Shown here in pieces: positions 54,134 to 63,077 of a DNA stretch of 64,000 nucleotides. This stretch comes from Zunongwangia pacifica (lineage in GTDB: Bacteria > Bacteroidota > Bacteroidia > Flavobacteriales > Flavobacteriaceae): the NCBI RefSeq assembly GCF_023499215.1, contig NZ_JAKHSK010000004.1:62001-126000 (forward strand), given 5' to 3'. A program made the position numbers and the translations under genes. Numbering within the stretch: position 1 is the first letter of the stretch; the number at the start of each line of letters is the position of its first letter. The notes beneath the pieces are model-generated. The model made no database searches and had not been told where the DNA came from. It saw only the letters and a program-made list of their open reading frames with translations.

Positions 54134-55966
54134 CTATTCCGAATAATATTTTTCCCAACCAGTTCCTAAATAAAAACCAGGATGGGGCGGCTGATTATAG
54201 CCAACATTTTGCCAGGCAATGCTTAAACGGTATTGCCTGTCTTGCATTAAAGTAGGTAGTTTTATATCTGTAGGAATTGTGGTGGAATACACCCGTAGTT
54301 CCCGATTGTCTTTAGAAGGAAGAATTAATTCTTCGCGCCAGTCTCCCAAAATATCTCCAGAAAGGCTAGGAGTCGCTTTAGACCAATTGTTAGATCTAGT
54401 ACCTTCAGCATTAAAAATCATTCCTTTTCCGTATTTGGTAATGTGTGTTCCGTCTAGCAATTCACGTGTAGCATCGCCATCCCACCAGATGAGAAAATTA
54501 GTTTCTCTTGGAGCGCTACCCATTTTATGTCCTTTGATATCATATAAATTTCGATCGCCAAGCCACCACATTTGCGCCCCGATTCTTGTAGTATCGATAT
54601 TAGCCGCAACACCGCGTCCTACATCCCTGTTAGGAGCGGCTTTAAATAAAACACTACCGTCAATTGCTTTTCTTAAAGTGACACCCGGCCCTGTAGTATG
54701 TTCTTCAATTTCGTGAACCCCAAAAACTTCCAATCCTGGTATTTCAGGATCTAAATCGCTTACGTGCAAGGCATCACCATGCCGAAACCCTGTTGTATAT
54801 AAACCGGTGCCATCATCATCCACCGTCATCGCCCCAAAGATAATTTCATCTTTTCCATCGTTATCTACATCGGCTACAGAAAGTCCGTGATTTCCCTGTC
54901 CCGAATATGGATTTTTACCATTTTCGGTATCAAATACCCATCGAGAAGTAATTTCTCCGTTTTGAAAATCGAAAGCGGCTAAGACGGATCGGCCATAATA
55001 ACCACGGCACATTACGAAACTCGGATGTTTTCCGTCTAAATAGGCAACAGCAGCAGTGAAGCGGTCAACACGATTTCCATTTCGGTCGTTACCACCATTA
55101 CCACCTTTGCCTCCCCAGCCGCCAATATTGCCACGAGGCGGAATATAATCTACCGTAGCCAAGGCTTTGCCGGTGGTTCCTTCAAAAGCGCTTAGGTATT
55201 CAGGTCCGTTTAAAATTTTGCCATAAGTTTTAGAGTTTTCATACAAACTACGCCAGTCTTTGGTAGCATCTCCAATGATTTTTCCTTGACCATCCTGGGT
55301 GCCATCAGCAGTCTTACAAACCAGTTCCGCTTTGCCGTCTCCGTCAAAATCATAGACCAGAAATTGCGTATAATGGGCACCTTCCCGAATATTCTTTCCT
55401 AAATTGATTTCCCAAAGTAAAGTTCCGTCCATTTTATACGCTTGCAAAATCGGCGGATCCGTTAATCCGGTATGCGAATTATCGTAACCACGACCAGTTT
55501 GATGTAATACGATTTCATATTGTCCGTCTCCATCTAAATCACCTACTGAAGCATCGTTAGGAGAATAACCTTCAGGTGTTTGTAACGGAATAGAAAAATA
55601 GGGTTTTGCCTTGCTATTTGCCAAAACAGTGAAGCTTCCGTCTTCTTTTTTCTCTTTTGAATCTAGAATACTTTTTACAAACCAGGTATTATCTTTTTCA
55701 GGTTGAAAAGTAGTATCGATAAACCAGGTTTTTGAAGTAATGGGGGCCGAATTTAATTTTACCGATTTGCCGTTGGTGGTTCGGTATACATTAAACCCCA
55801 AATTTGCTGCATCTTCTTTAAAAGCCCGCCAGCTAATAAAAACTTCCTTCTCTTTATTTTTTATAGCTACGATTCCACGATCTAATTTTTCTAGTTGTTG
55901 ACTTATGGCAAGTAGCGGAAATATAAATTGGATAAAAAGGCTAAGTAGGGATTTTCGGAAATGCAT
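54134..55966 (-). CDS. PL11 family rhamnogalacturonan lyase
   Basis: This 610-residue protein has a signal peptide (FPLLAISQQ) and a long eight-bladed propeller. PL11 features: LDRGIVAIKN at the N-terminus, FSIPLQTPEGYSPNDASVGDLDGDGQYEIVL, FLVYDFDGDGKAELVCKTADGT, VADVDNDGKDEIIFGAMTVDDDG, and HGDALHVSDLDP, with Ca-binding Asp loops, and the C-terminal SIAWQNVGYNQPPHPG. It cuts the rhamnogalacturonan-I backbone by beta-elimination. Nearby CE12, GH2 and rhamnose mutarotase genes fit this. It converges on uxuB, with stops 12 bases apart. Confidence 0.95.
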   Translation of the reverse strand: MHFRKSLLSLFIQFIFPLLAISQQLEKLDRGIVAIKNKEKEVFISWRAFKEDAANLGFNVYRTTNGKSVKLNSAPITSKTWFIDTTFQPEKDNTWFVKSILDSKEKKEDGSFTVLANSKAKPYFSIPLQTPEGYSPNDASVGDLDGDGQYEIVLHQTGRGYDNSHTGLTDPPILQAYKMDGTLLWEINLGKNIREGAHYTQFLVYDFDGDGKAELVCKTADGTQDGQGKIIGDATKDWRSLYENSKTYGKILNGPEYLSAFEGTTGKALATVDYIPPRGNIGGWGGKGGNGGNDRNGNRVDRFTAAVAYLDGKHPSFVMCRGYYGRSVLAAFDFQNGEITSRWVFDTENGKNPYSGQGNHGLSVADVDNDGKDEIIFGAMTVDDDGTGLYTTGFRHGDALHVSDLDPEIPGLEVFGVHEIEEHTTGPGVTLRKAIDGSVLFKAAPNRDVGRGVAANIDTTRIGAQMWWLGDRNLYDIKGHKMGSAPRETNFLIWWDGDATRELLDGTHITKYGKGMIFNAEGTRSNNWSKATPSLSGDILGDWREELILPSKDNRELRVYSTTIPTDIKLPTLMQDRQYRLSIAWQNVGYNQPPHPGFYLGTGWEKYYSE

Positions 55967-56005
55967 AGGCCTATAATCTTTTTGTCATTGATATTTGAGA
56001 CTTTC

Positions 56006-56113
56006 GTCATTCCGGACCTGCCCGTCCGGCAGGCGGGCTTGATCCGGAATCTAAAACAGCGATTAAGAAAGTTGATTCACCAGAATGAGACCCTGAATCG
56101 AGTTCAGGGTGAC
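56006..56113. repeat. Palindromic dispersed repeat, copy 3 (inverted)
   Basis: About 108 bp, the same element as at 39220 and 42021 but in opposite orientation: GTCATTCCGGACCTGCCCG first and CCCTGAATC...GGGTGAC last. It lies between PL11 and the tandem CE12 genes. It is the third clear copy in the window. Confidence 0.8.
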
Positions 56114-56144
56114 GCATCTAGTATAAATACCAGAGACATATTTT

Positions 56145-57662
56145 TTAATTTTTCTTCTCTTCCGGCAAATAAATATAATCGCGGATGTACGCATTTCTAA
56201 TTTGTTCCAGGCTTTCAGCGACCGTTAAAGCATTAACTTCAGCACCTTCTTTATTGGTATGTGTATGATCTTTGGGGAAGTAAGCTTTTACTTTATCTTT
56301 GCCTAGCTGCTCGTATTTCACGGCAACCGAATCGTTTAAATCCACAAAAATAGCTTCCGTTTCCTGAGCGACCTGCTTCGCCAATCCAGCATAATCGTCA
56401 TCATTGCGCTCTACTTTTTCTCCGTGCCAGATGTTTCTGGGTACCATACTCAGCACAATAGGAGTAGCCCCTTTTTCACGTGTCTCTTCGATATATTTTT
56501 TCATATACCAACCATAAGTATGCACCACTTCTGTACTGTCGTTGCCAAAATCGACCACCTGCGTTTCATCGCCCATTCCGCGGATAGAACCTCGGTATTT
56601 AGGCTGATCGATATGTCCGCCGTCATTATGCCCAAATTGCATTAACACAAAATCCCCTTCGCTGAGTGAATCCTTCACTGCATCCCACAAACCTTCACCT
56701 CTAAACGTACGGCTGCTGCGACCACCTCGCGCTTTATTATGAATCCGAACTCGGGTCGTATCAAAATATTTTTCAAAAACCACGCCCCAACCCGTAAGGC
56801 TATCGTTGCCGTTATTGGCCACCGTAGAATCACCGATTAGAAAAATATCTTTCTTCTCCGGTAAATGCGTGATTGGATGTTCAAGCAAATAAGACTTTAA
56901 ATCATTGTCACTTTCCGCTAAACCTTCAGCGATTAAGCTTGCCGAAAGTATAGCGCCACGTGCAGAAGTATGCGTATGATCACGTTTGTAAAAATACGTG
57001 CCCGTTACTTTTTCTTCCCCCATAGGATTCAGCGTGTTCACCATTTTTTCATTCAAATTGATAAACGTAACCCCTTCCTCTTCGGCTACCTGTTTTGCCC
57101 AACCGCCATACGACTCGTCGTTTCTGGAAAGTTTACCATCCGTCCACACATTCCGCGGAATAGGGGACATCACAATCGGGATAGCCCCTTTTTCTTTCGC
57201 CTCTTTAATAACTTTTCGCAAATACCAACCGTACGAATGTACCACCTCGTGCTCGCCCGTAAGCATATTGTCAATTTCTTCACTTTCGTCGCCCACGCCT
57301 TTAATCGTGCCGCGTGCCCGAAAATCATCATTAATAGGTCCGTTGTCGTTATGGCCAAACTGAAGCAGCACAAAATCACCCTTTTTCAGGCTATCTTTTA
57401 CCGGTTCCCACAAACCTTTGCTCTGGAAAGTCCGGCTACTCGTACCACCCAACGCGTGATTTTCGATATTCACTTGGGTCGTATCCAGCAACTGATCCAT
57501 ATAATCACCCCAGCCCCAAAGTCCGCCATCACCTTTGCCACTGCCGTTTTTCACCGTCGAATCCCCAATGATGTACACTGTAGGTTTGCCTGCTGGTTGT
57601 CGTTCACAGCTGATGATGCTGATAAAGAGCGCTAAAGCCGTTAATAATTTGATCGTTTTCAT
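56145..57662 (-). CDS. Tandem CE12-type rhamnogalacturonan acetylesterase, lipoprotein
   Basis: This 505-residue lipoprotein (IISC, Cys19) contains two full SGNH/CE12 domains: about 28-250 and 272-490. Each has its own set: IIGDSTVKNG (Ser35), GGTSSRTF, LLQFGHND and RDHTHTS (Asp228-His231) in the first; LIGDSTVANN (Ser279), GGRSSRTF, LMQFGHND and KDHTHTN in the second. CE12 enzymes remove acetyl groups from rhamnogalacturonan, opening it to the lyase. Both catalytic triads look complete, so both halves are probably active. The usual single-domain size is about 230-260 residues. An internal duplication is likely. Confidence 0.93.
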   Translation of the reverse strand: MKTIKLLTALALFISIISCERQPAGKPTVYIIGDSTVKNGSGKGDGGLWGWGDYMDQLLDTTQVNIENHALGGTSSRTFQSKGLWEPVKDSLKKGDFVLLQFGHNDNGPINDDFRARGTIKGVGDESEEIDNMLTGEHEVVHSYGWYLRKVIKEAKEKGAIPIVMSPIPRNVWTDGKLSRNDESYGGWAKQVAEEEGVTFINLNEKMVNTLNPMGEEKVTGTYFYKRDHTHTSARGAILSASLIAEGLAESDNDLKSYLLEHPITHLPEKKDIFLIGDSTVANNGNDSLTGWGVVFEKYFDTTRVRIHNKARGGRSSRTFRGEGLWDAVKDSLSEGDFVLMQFGHNDGGHIDQPKYRGSIRGMGDETQVVDFGNDSTEVVHTYGWYMKKYIEETREKGATPIVLSMVPRNIWHGEKVERNDDDYAGLAKQVAQETEAIFVDLNDSVAVKYEQLGKDKVKAYFPKDHTHTNKEGAEVNALTVAESLEQIRNAYIRDYIYLPEEKKN

Positions 57663-57975
57663 TTTTTAGTTGATGTTTTTTGGGCGCATCCATCCCGATA
57701 GCTATCGGGAGGTCGGGCTGTTCGCTATATCTTTTTTTGCCTCTTGTTCAAGCAAAAAAAGGATGCCGCTGCCATCCCTTGCGCAGTTGGTTTATGTTAC
57801 TTAGATGCTAGACCGCTTCGCTACTAGAGGTTAGAATCTAGATTATTTTCCAGACCTCACAGGTTTCCAAAACCTGTGAGGTCTTTAGTTTTTTCGTCAT
57901 CATCTTGATTCTTGTCTCTTGCTTCTTTAATTTATATTCTATTATCTATTATCTATTTTCTATATTCTAACTTCA
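57663..57975. repeat. Spacer with palindromes after the tandem esterase start
   Basis: No gene is visible. TCCCGATAGCTATCGGGA (57693-57710) is a perfect 18-bp palindrome. AGACCTCACAGGTTT (57852-57866) and AAACCTGTGAGGTCT (57870-57884) form a perfect 15-bp inverted repeat around CCA, followed by a T-rich run; it might act as a terminator or a mobile repeat. Confidence 0.7.
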
Positions 57976-58190
57976 ATTCCCGCTTTGGCTTCGATACAAT
58001 TGCTCCTTTGTCGCAATCACTCAGCCGCCGCTAAGGTGAAGTTCAAGGTTAAAAAGTTGTTTTTTTATTTTATAGTTTTTTCGTCATTCCGTGCCTGCCT
58101 GCCGGCGAGGCAGGCCTGACACGGAATCTCATCACCTTATTATCTGGATGAGATCCCGGATCAATTCCGATAGCTATCGGAACAGGATGA
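57976..58190. repeat. 215-bp direct repeat, copy A
   Basis: This copy matches 58265-58479 in all but one base that I can find (C/T within GGCGAGGYAGG). It starts ATTCCCGCTTTGGCTTCG and ends AACAGGATGA, and contains the hairpins CCGTGCCTGCCTGC...GACACGG and TTCCGATAGCTATCGGAA. The near-identity shows recent duplication. Confidence 0.85.
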
Positions 58191-58264
58191 GGTTCGTCTT
58201 GTTTCCTGATTCTTATCTCTTGCTTCTTTAATCGATATTCTATTTTCCAACTACTATTTTCCTC

Positions 58265-58479
58265 ATTCCCGCTTTGGCTTCGATACAATTGCTCCTTTGT
58301 CGCAATCACTCAGCCGCCGCTAAGGTGAAGTTCAAGGTTAAAAAGTTGTTTTTTTATTTTATAGTTTTTTCGTCATTCCGTGCCTGCCTGCCGGCGAGGT
58401 AGGCCTGACACGGAATCTCATCACCTTATTATCTGGATGAGATCCCGGATCAATTCCGATAGCTATCGGAACAGGATGA
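58265..58479. repeat. 215-bp direct repeat, copy B
   Basis: Second copy, offset by 289 bases from copy A, with the same boundaries and one base change. Together the two fill most of the gap between the tandem CE12 and GH2 genes. A short frame in the region (58070-58309) has no coding support. Confidence 0.85.
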
Positions 58480-58541
58480 CGTTGTCTTGCTTCTCTAATT
58501 TTAAATCTAATATCTAAAATCTCATATCTAACTACTTAATT

Positions 58542-61397
58542 CTACTCTCCAAAACTCCTAAAATCAAACCACAACTTCATCGAAATTCCATCATCGCCAC
58601 TTTTGATTCTTATGTTGGTGGGCTGACTGCTGGGGCCTTGTTGCGAAAGGGGTTTAAAAGCGTGCATTCCTGGGATTTCGTACATAAACGAAATATTACC
58701 TTCCGGGAAACTTGGGTGTGCTTTGGCGTTGGAAATAGTGTTTTTAGGTTCATCGGGCGTGAATAAGCGTAAAAACAATTCATCAGATTCGCTAAAAATG
58801 CGAAAGCTTTTATCTTTCGCTTTTAGTCTTCCGGCGATAAAATTCGCGTGATAACCTTTAAATTCAGGATAAATCAGGTTTTCGAAACTTTCCCCGGTAA
58901 TGGTGTTGTTGTAGTCTTTATCCCAAACATTGTATTCCACGCCATCCAGGCGGTTTTTCCAAACGCGGTACGGCCCTTTTCCAAACCATTTGAAACCTTC
59001 TACAATCTCTTCCGGGAAATCAAACGTGAGCCCGAATTTGCTGATTTCTCCCTGAAAAAAAGCACCGTCAAAACCACTGTTTCTGCCCGCATTTTTTAGC
59101 ATAATCGCTTCCATATGTATTCTTCCGTCGTGGGTAATCGTCCATTTAATGGTATGGATTCCGCCGTTGTAAAAAACGGTAGCGATGGCATTTTCCTTGT
59201 TGTTTTTAATTTCGACTTTTTCGACTTCGGCTTTCATTCCGATAGGTCTCGGGCCGTTGACAAACGGAATTTCCCTTTTGGCGTTGGTGATATTGGTAAT
59301 TTCCCCGCTCGTTTTATCTAACGTAAGACTCACCTCGCCACCTTTTAGGATAACCGAATTTCCATTTTCTGTCACGCTTGCTTTAGTTCCTTTTTCTTTC
59401 AGCATAAATTTATCGGTAAGCGCATCGGCGTGATGAATTTTCCAGGTCCAGGTATAAATTTCCCTTCCGTGTTTGTCGGTTGCCGTAATTTCCACCCAAT
59501 CACCTTCAAAGAAATTTTCTTTCACCGGCATTTTCAACTTACGCATTTCACCTGGTTGAATGTCTGGTACTTCAAAATTGCCTTTATCAATCGTTTTTAC
59601 TTCCGTATTGGCATACAGGAAATTTTCCGGGGCTTGCTGCACTTTATAAGTGATGTTGCATTCATTTAAATTGGTAAATAAATAGGTGTTTTCCACTAAA
59701 AACTCTCCGTTGAAAGTTTCCGTGATTTGTAAAGGTTGAAATTGTAACGGCGCCCAAATTTCTTTCACCGCATAGAAACTGCCTTCTTTTTCGCGGTGTG
59801 GTCCCAAAGCGCCATCGGGCGCTAAATTTCCTTTAGAATCATATTTTTGTTCGCCCGTCCAATCGGTTCTTAGCACGGCTTCATCGCTAAATACCCAAAG
59901 AAAACTTCCGGCAAAAAGCGGACTTTCACTGTAATGTTCCCAAAAATCCCGTAATCCGGAACCGATTCCGTTATCATAAGTTCCGTGCATTGTTTCGGTA
60001 GGGAAGAAGACATTTTCGCCACTTCCAAAACGATGGACTCCAGTTTGAAAAGTAGGATAGTGGTGGGTATCCCAACCGTTAAAGTCGGCCCAGGGATGAA
60101 TCACGATTCGGTTTTGCGGATCGTATTTTGCAAAATCATCATCCAATTCGTAATTCCAGCCGCCTTCATTGCCCTGATTCCAAATGATGACCGAAGGATG
60201 ATTTACATCGCGCTGCACCATTTCCTTTACCAGTTTTTGTCCGGTTTCAGTATCATAACCATTTTGCCAACCCGCTAATTCATCTAAAACAAAAAGCCCC
60301 AACGAATCGCAGGCTTCCAGAAAATGGGTGTCTGGCGGATAGTGAAAACGCACGGCATTCATATTCATAGCTTTGATGAGGTTGGCATCCATCACGCTGA
60401 TGCGCTTGCTGGTACTTCGCCCGGATTCTGGCCAAAAAGTATGGCGGTTGATGCCTTTCATTTTAATTTTTTTGCCGTTCACGTAAATTCCGTCCCGCTT
60501 GCGGAACTCCAGCGTTCTAAATCCTATTCGTTTTTTGATGGAATGTAAGGTTTCCCCGTTTTTTTTTAGATCGAATTGTACCCAATACAAGTTGGGATCT
60601 TCTGGAGTCCAGGGCTTGATGTTTTTAAAATGAACCGAAATTTGTTGTTTTTCGGGCTGGTGATCGAGTTCTTTTTTGAAGCTTTTAAAGGTGGAAGTGG
60701 AAGCGCCATCTGCAATGAGGGAGACTTCAACTTCTGCATTTTTAGGAAGATTTTCAAAGGCTAGATCGGCAGTTAAATTTCCATTTGCTTTGGCATCGAT
60801 AGCGACGTGTTGAATATTGGTTGCTGGTAAAATATCCAGCCAAACGGGGCGATAAATTCCGCCAAATAACCACCAGTCGGTATAACGTTCGGCACGATTT
60901 ACGTTATGATTTTCTGAATGTTTCCAAACGTGAACTTCGAGTAGATTTTTTTCATCGTAGCGGATCAAATCTGAAATATCGTAGCTGAATTCATAAAATC
61001 CGCCCTGATGTTTTTCACCGGCCAATGTTCCGTTGATCTTCACTTCCGTATCGGTCATCGCGCCCCCAAAATTGATGATTACCTGCTGATTTTCATATTC
61101 CTGCGGAACTTCGAATTCGTATGTATAAAAACCTTCTTCTTTGCTGGGTTCTTCCTGATTCAATTCTTTGTACCAACGCCCGTAAGTGTAGGTTCCAAAG
61201 CCTTCGGTTTCCCATTGAGATGGAACGCCGATTTTAGCCCATTCCCCGGCATTTTGGCCTTCAGTGACTTTAAAATTCCATTCTTTTTGATGCTCAAAAT
61301 CGGGACCGGAAAGCATTACTTTTTGGGTTTCCTGAGCGGAAATATTCCGAAGAAAAAAGGCACAGAAGAGGAAGAGTATAAGTTTTAGTTTGATCAT
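58542..61397 (-). CDS. GH2 family beta-galactosidase-like enzyme
   Basis: This 951-residue protein has a signal peptide (LRNISAQ). Domain order is that of GH2: sugar-binding sandwich (about 25-200), Ig-like domain (200-295), TIM barrel (about 296-575) with IKMKGINRHTFWPESGR, acid/base Glu411 in IIWNQGNEGGW and the likely nucleophile Glu468 in FFPTETMHG, then a C-terminal small-chain-like beta domain (about 680-950, GGEVSLTLDKTSGEI, FKWFGKGPYRVWKNRL). In an RG-I locus such enzymes usually remove galactose side chains, though related GH2 members act on other sugars. It lies 6 bases after a CE12 gene. Confidence 0.93.
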   Translation of the reverse strand: MIKLKLILFLFCAFFLRNISAQETQKVMLSGPDFEHQKEWNFKVTEGQNAGEWAKIGVPSQWETEGFGTYTYGRWYKELNQEEPSKEEGFYTYEFEVPQEYENQQVIINFGGAMTDTEVKINGTLAGEKHQGGFYEFSYDISDLIRYDEKNLLEVHVWKHSENHNVNRAERYTDWWLFGGIYRPVWLDILPATNIQHVAIDAKANGNLTADLAFENLPKNAEVEVSLIADGASTSTFKSFKKELDHQPEKQQISVHFKNIKPWTPEDPNLYWVQFDLKKNGETLHSIKKRIGFRTLEFRKRDGIYVNGKKIKMKGINRHTFWPESGRSTSKRISVMDANLIKAMNMNAVRFHYPPDTHFLEACDSLGLFVLDELAGWQNGYDTETGQKLVKEMVQRDVNHPSVIIWNQGNEGGWNYELDDDFAKYDPQNRIVIHPWADFNGWDTHHYPTFQTGVHRFGSGENVFFPTETMHGTYDNGIGSGLRDFWEHYSESPLFAGSFLWVFSDEAVLRTDWTGEQKYDSKGNLAPDGALGPHREKEGSFYAVKEIWAPLQFQPLQITETFNGEFLVENTYLFTNLNECNITYKVQQAPENFLYANTEVKTIDKGNFEVPDIQPGEMRKLKMPVKENFFEGDWVEITATDKHGREIYTWTWKIHHADALTDKFMLKEKGTKASVTENGNSVILKGGEVSLTLDKTSGEITNITNAKREIPFVNGPRPIGMKAEVEKVEIKNNKENAIATVFYNGGIHTIKWTITHDGRIHMEAIMLKNAGRNSGFDGAFFQGEISKFGLTFDFPEEIVEGFKWFGKGPYRVWKNRLDGVEYNVWDKDYNNTITGESFENLIYPEFKGYHANFIAGRLKAKDKSFRIFSESDELFLRLFTPDEPKNTISNAKAHPSFPEGNISFMYEIPGMHAFKPLSQQGPSSQPTNIRIKSGDDGISMKLWFDFRSFGE

Positions 61398-61403
61398 TGT
61401 TGT

Positions 61404-62681
61404 TTAATTTCCATAAGGTTTTATGCTTTCAAAACGTGGACTCCGCGGAATTGTCCAGCTAGAAAGTTGATTCGGTTTTTTAGGATCGTATTCCGGTAGC
61501 TTCGTTTTAAAACAGTCTTGAAGCGACACATTTTTCTGAATAGTTTCCTGAATAAAAGCCAGGCAAATTTCGTTGGCGCCAAAATTGCTGAAATGTGTAT
61601 TATCTTCCAATTTTTCGGTTTGTCCCGGGAAGGTGTTGGCGGGATACTGCACAAAAGCTTTTCGGGAAATTTCTTCGCCCCAACTTTCATACATTTTAGT
61701 GGTGGCTACGGTTAAATCGATTAGCGGAACTTCCATTTTTTCAGCAACTTTTCGCATCGCATCGTGAAAATCGCCGTGCGTAGGCTGAAGTTTTCCATTT
61801 TTAAAGGCTCTACGTTGTGTAGGTGTCGCCAGAATAGGAATACCACCTTTGGCTCGGGCGGTTTCAATAAATTCGGTTAGAAGGTTGGTGTACAATCCGT
61901 AAGCGCCGTTGCCTTCGCCTTTAATTTTCTCGTCATTATGCCCAAATTCGATAATGAGGTAATCATTTTTTTTCAGTAAGGATAAGATTTTCTCCAGCCG
62001 TTTTCGGGCTTTAAACGAGGATAAAGAAGCACCGGAAGCCGCGTAATTGGCGACTACCGCCTGCTGATTAACATACAACGGAAGCATTTGTCCCCACGAG
62101 GCCCAAGGTTCTAGATCCTGATTGGTAACGGTGGAATCTCCGGCTAAAAATATGGTGGTTAAATCGTCTGCCGGAGTGATCGTTATTTTTTGAACGGCGG
62201 GATTTCCCAGAAATTCTAATGTTAGTTTTTGATCCCAATCCAAATCACCCAATTCTCGTGATTTTAAATTGACTTTTGCTGAGGTGTTGACAATTTCCTG
62301 ATGATGTAAATGCACATTAAAACGAATGGTTTTGGTTTGGTTGGCTTCGACTTTTTCCTGCGCCAGCATTAACCTTCTGGATTCTGCTTTGAGAGTGGTT
62401 TCAGAAGGATTTTTACCGCCTAAAACCACGTCGATTTGGTAATTTCCTTCAGGAAGTTGTACCGAAAAATAAACCGAAGTATCGGCCACAAAGCCTTGCT
62501 TCTCAAAATTCACCTGCGAATCGGAATTAAAATCGAAACCGTAGCCAAGATCTTTAGAATAGGCTTTATTCTCTGTGAAATTGATGTCTGCGTCATGCGT
62601 TTTTGAAAATGAAATCGATTGAGCAAAAGCTGATGTTGCAAATAGGAAAAGAACAAGGCTACACCCTAATTTTGATTTCAT
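61404..62681 (-). CDS. CE12-type rhamnogalacturonan acetylesterase with N-terminal beta domain
   Basis: This 425-residue secreted protein (signal ATSAFAQ) has an N-terminal beta domain (about 22-165; FDFNSDSQVNFEKQGFVAD, PEGNYQIDVVLGG), which resembles a galactose-binding or Ig-like module, then a CE12 esterase domain from about 170: FLAGDSTVTNQ (Ser), NYAASGASLSSFKA, IIEFGHNDEK and EDNTHFSNFGA (Asp-x-x-His). It complements the tandem CE12 enzyme. The start is clear and the stop is 6 bases before GH2. Confidence 0.92.
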   Translation of the reverse strand: MKSKLGCSLVLFLFATSAFAQSISFSKTHDADINFTENKAYSKDLGYGFDFNSDSQVNFEKQGFVADTSVYFSVQLPEGNYQIDVVLGGKNPSETTLKAESRRLMLAQEKVEANQTKTIRFNVHLHHQEIVNTSAKVNLKSRELGDLDWDQKLTLEFLGNPAVQKITITPADDLTTIFLAGDSTVTNQDLEPWASWGQMLPLYVNQQAVVANYAASGASLSSFKARKRLEKILSLLKKNDYLIIEFGHNDEKIKGEGNGAYGLYTNLLTEFIETARAKGGIPILATPTQRRAFKNGKLQPTHGDFHDAMRKVAEKMEVPLIDLTVATTKMYESWGEEISRKAFVQYPANTFPGQTEKLEDNTHFSNFGANEICLAFIQETIQKNVSLQDCFKTKLPEYDPKKPNQLSSWTIPRSPRFESIKPYGN

Positions 62682-62762
62682 TTTTGGTTATTTAAATTTT
62701 CGGAGCTACTAAATTATAAATTAAGATTTTGAATGGTATCCTGTACTATGATGATATATTAG

Positions 62763-63077
62763 CTATTTCATGTAGAATACTGATTTTAACATCTTTGATT
62801 TTGGAGAATTATCTGGATTAGTTTCCATAATATCAGCCATATAATCCCACCATTTTTTCATGATCTGATGCTCTGGAAGTTGAGCTTCAGTTGAATTTTC
62901 GCTTAGATTTTGTATACCTATAAGATCCAGGTTTTCTTCGTCTAAAAAGATGTGGTATTCAGAAATTCCAGCTTCTTTAAGAAGTTGAGAAAGTTCTGGC
63001 CAAATTTCATCGTGTCTTTTTTTATATTCCGCTTCAAAGCCTGGTTTCAATTTCATTTTAAAAGCTACTGTTTTCAT
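62763..63077 (-). CDS. rhaM: L-rhamnose mutarotase
   Basis: This 104-residue protein matches RhaM: FKMKLKPGFEAEYKKRHDEIWPEL with the catalytic His, GISEYHIFLDEENLDLIGIQ and MKKWWDYMADIMETNPDN near the C-terminus. It interconverts alpha- and beta-L-rhamnose. Its ATG overlaps the stop of the upstream GH43-like gene by 4 bases. Rhamnose release from RG-I would give it substrate; the only rhamnosidase in view (31051) is broken. Confidence 0.95.
   Translation of the reverse strand: MKTVAFKMKLKPGFEAEYKKRHDEIWPELSQLLKEAGISEYHIFLDEENLDLIGIQNLSENSTEAQLPEHQIMKKWWDYMADIMETNPDNSPKSKMLKSVFYMK

Noticed and set aside
54219-54716. 165-codon open frame on the plus strand, antisense to PL11
   Set aside because: Antisense to conserved PL11 motifs; no domain visible.
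56970-57635. 221-codon open frame on the plus strand, antisense to the tandem CE12 gene
   Set aside because: It is a shadow of a strong coding gene, made of Phe/His/Arg-rich antisense codons with no start signal.
57976-58479. Considered as a CRISPR-like array
   Set aside because: Only two repeat units of 215 bp with a 74-bp gap and no cas genes; repeats are far too long.
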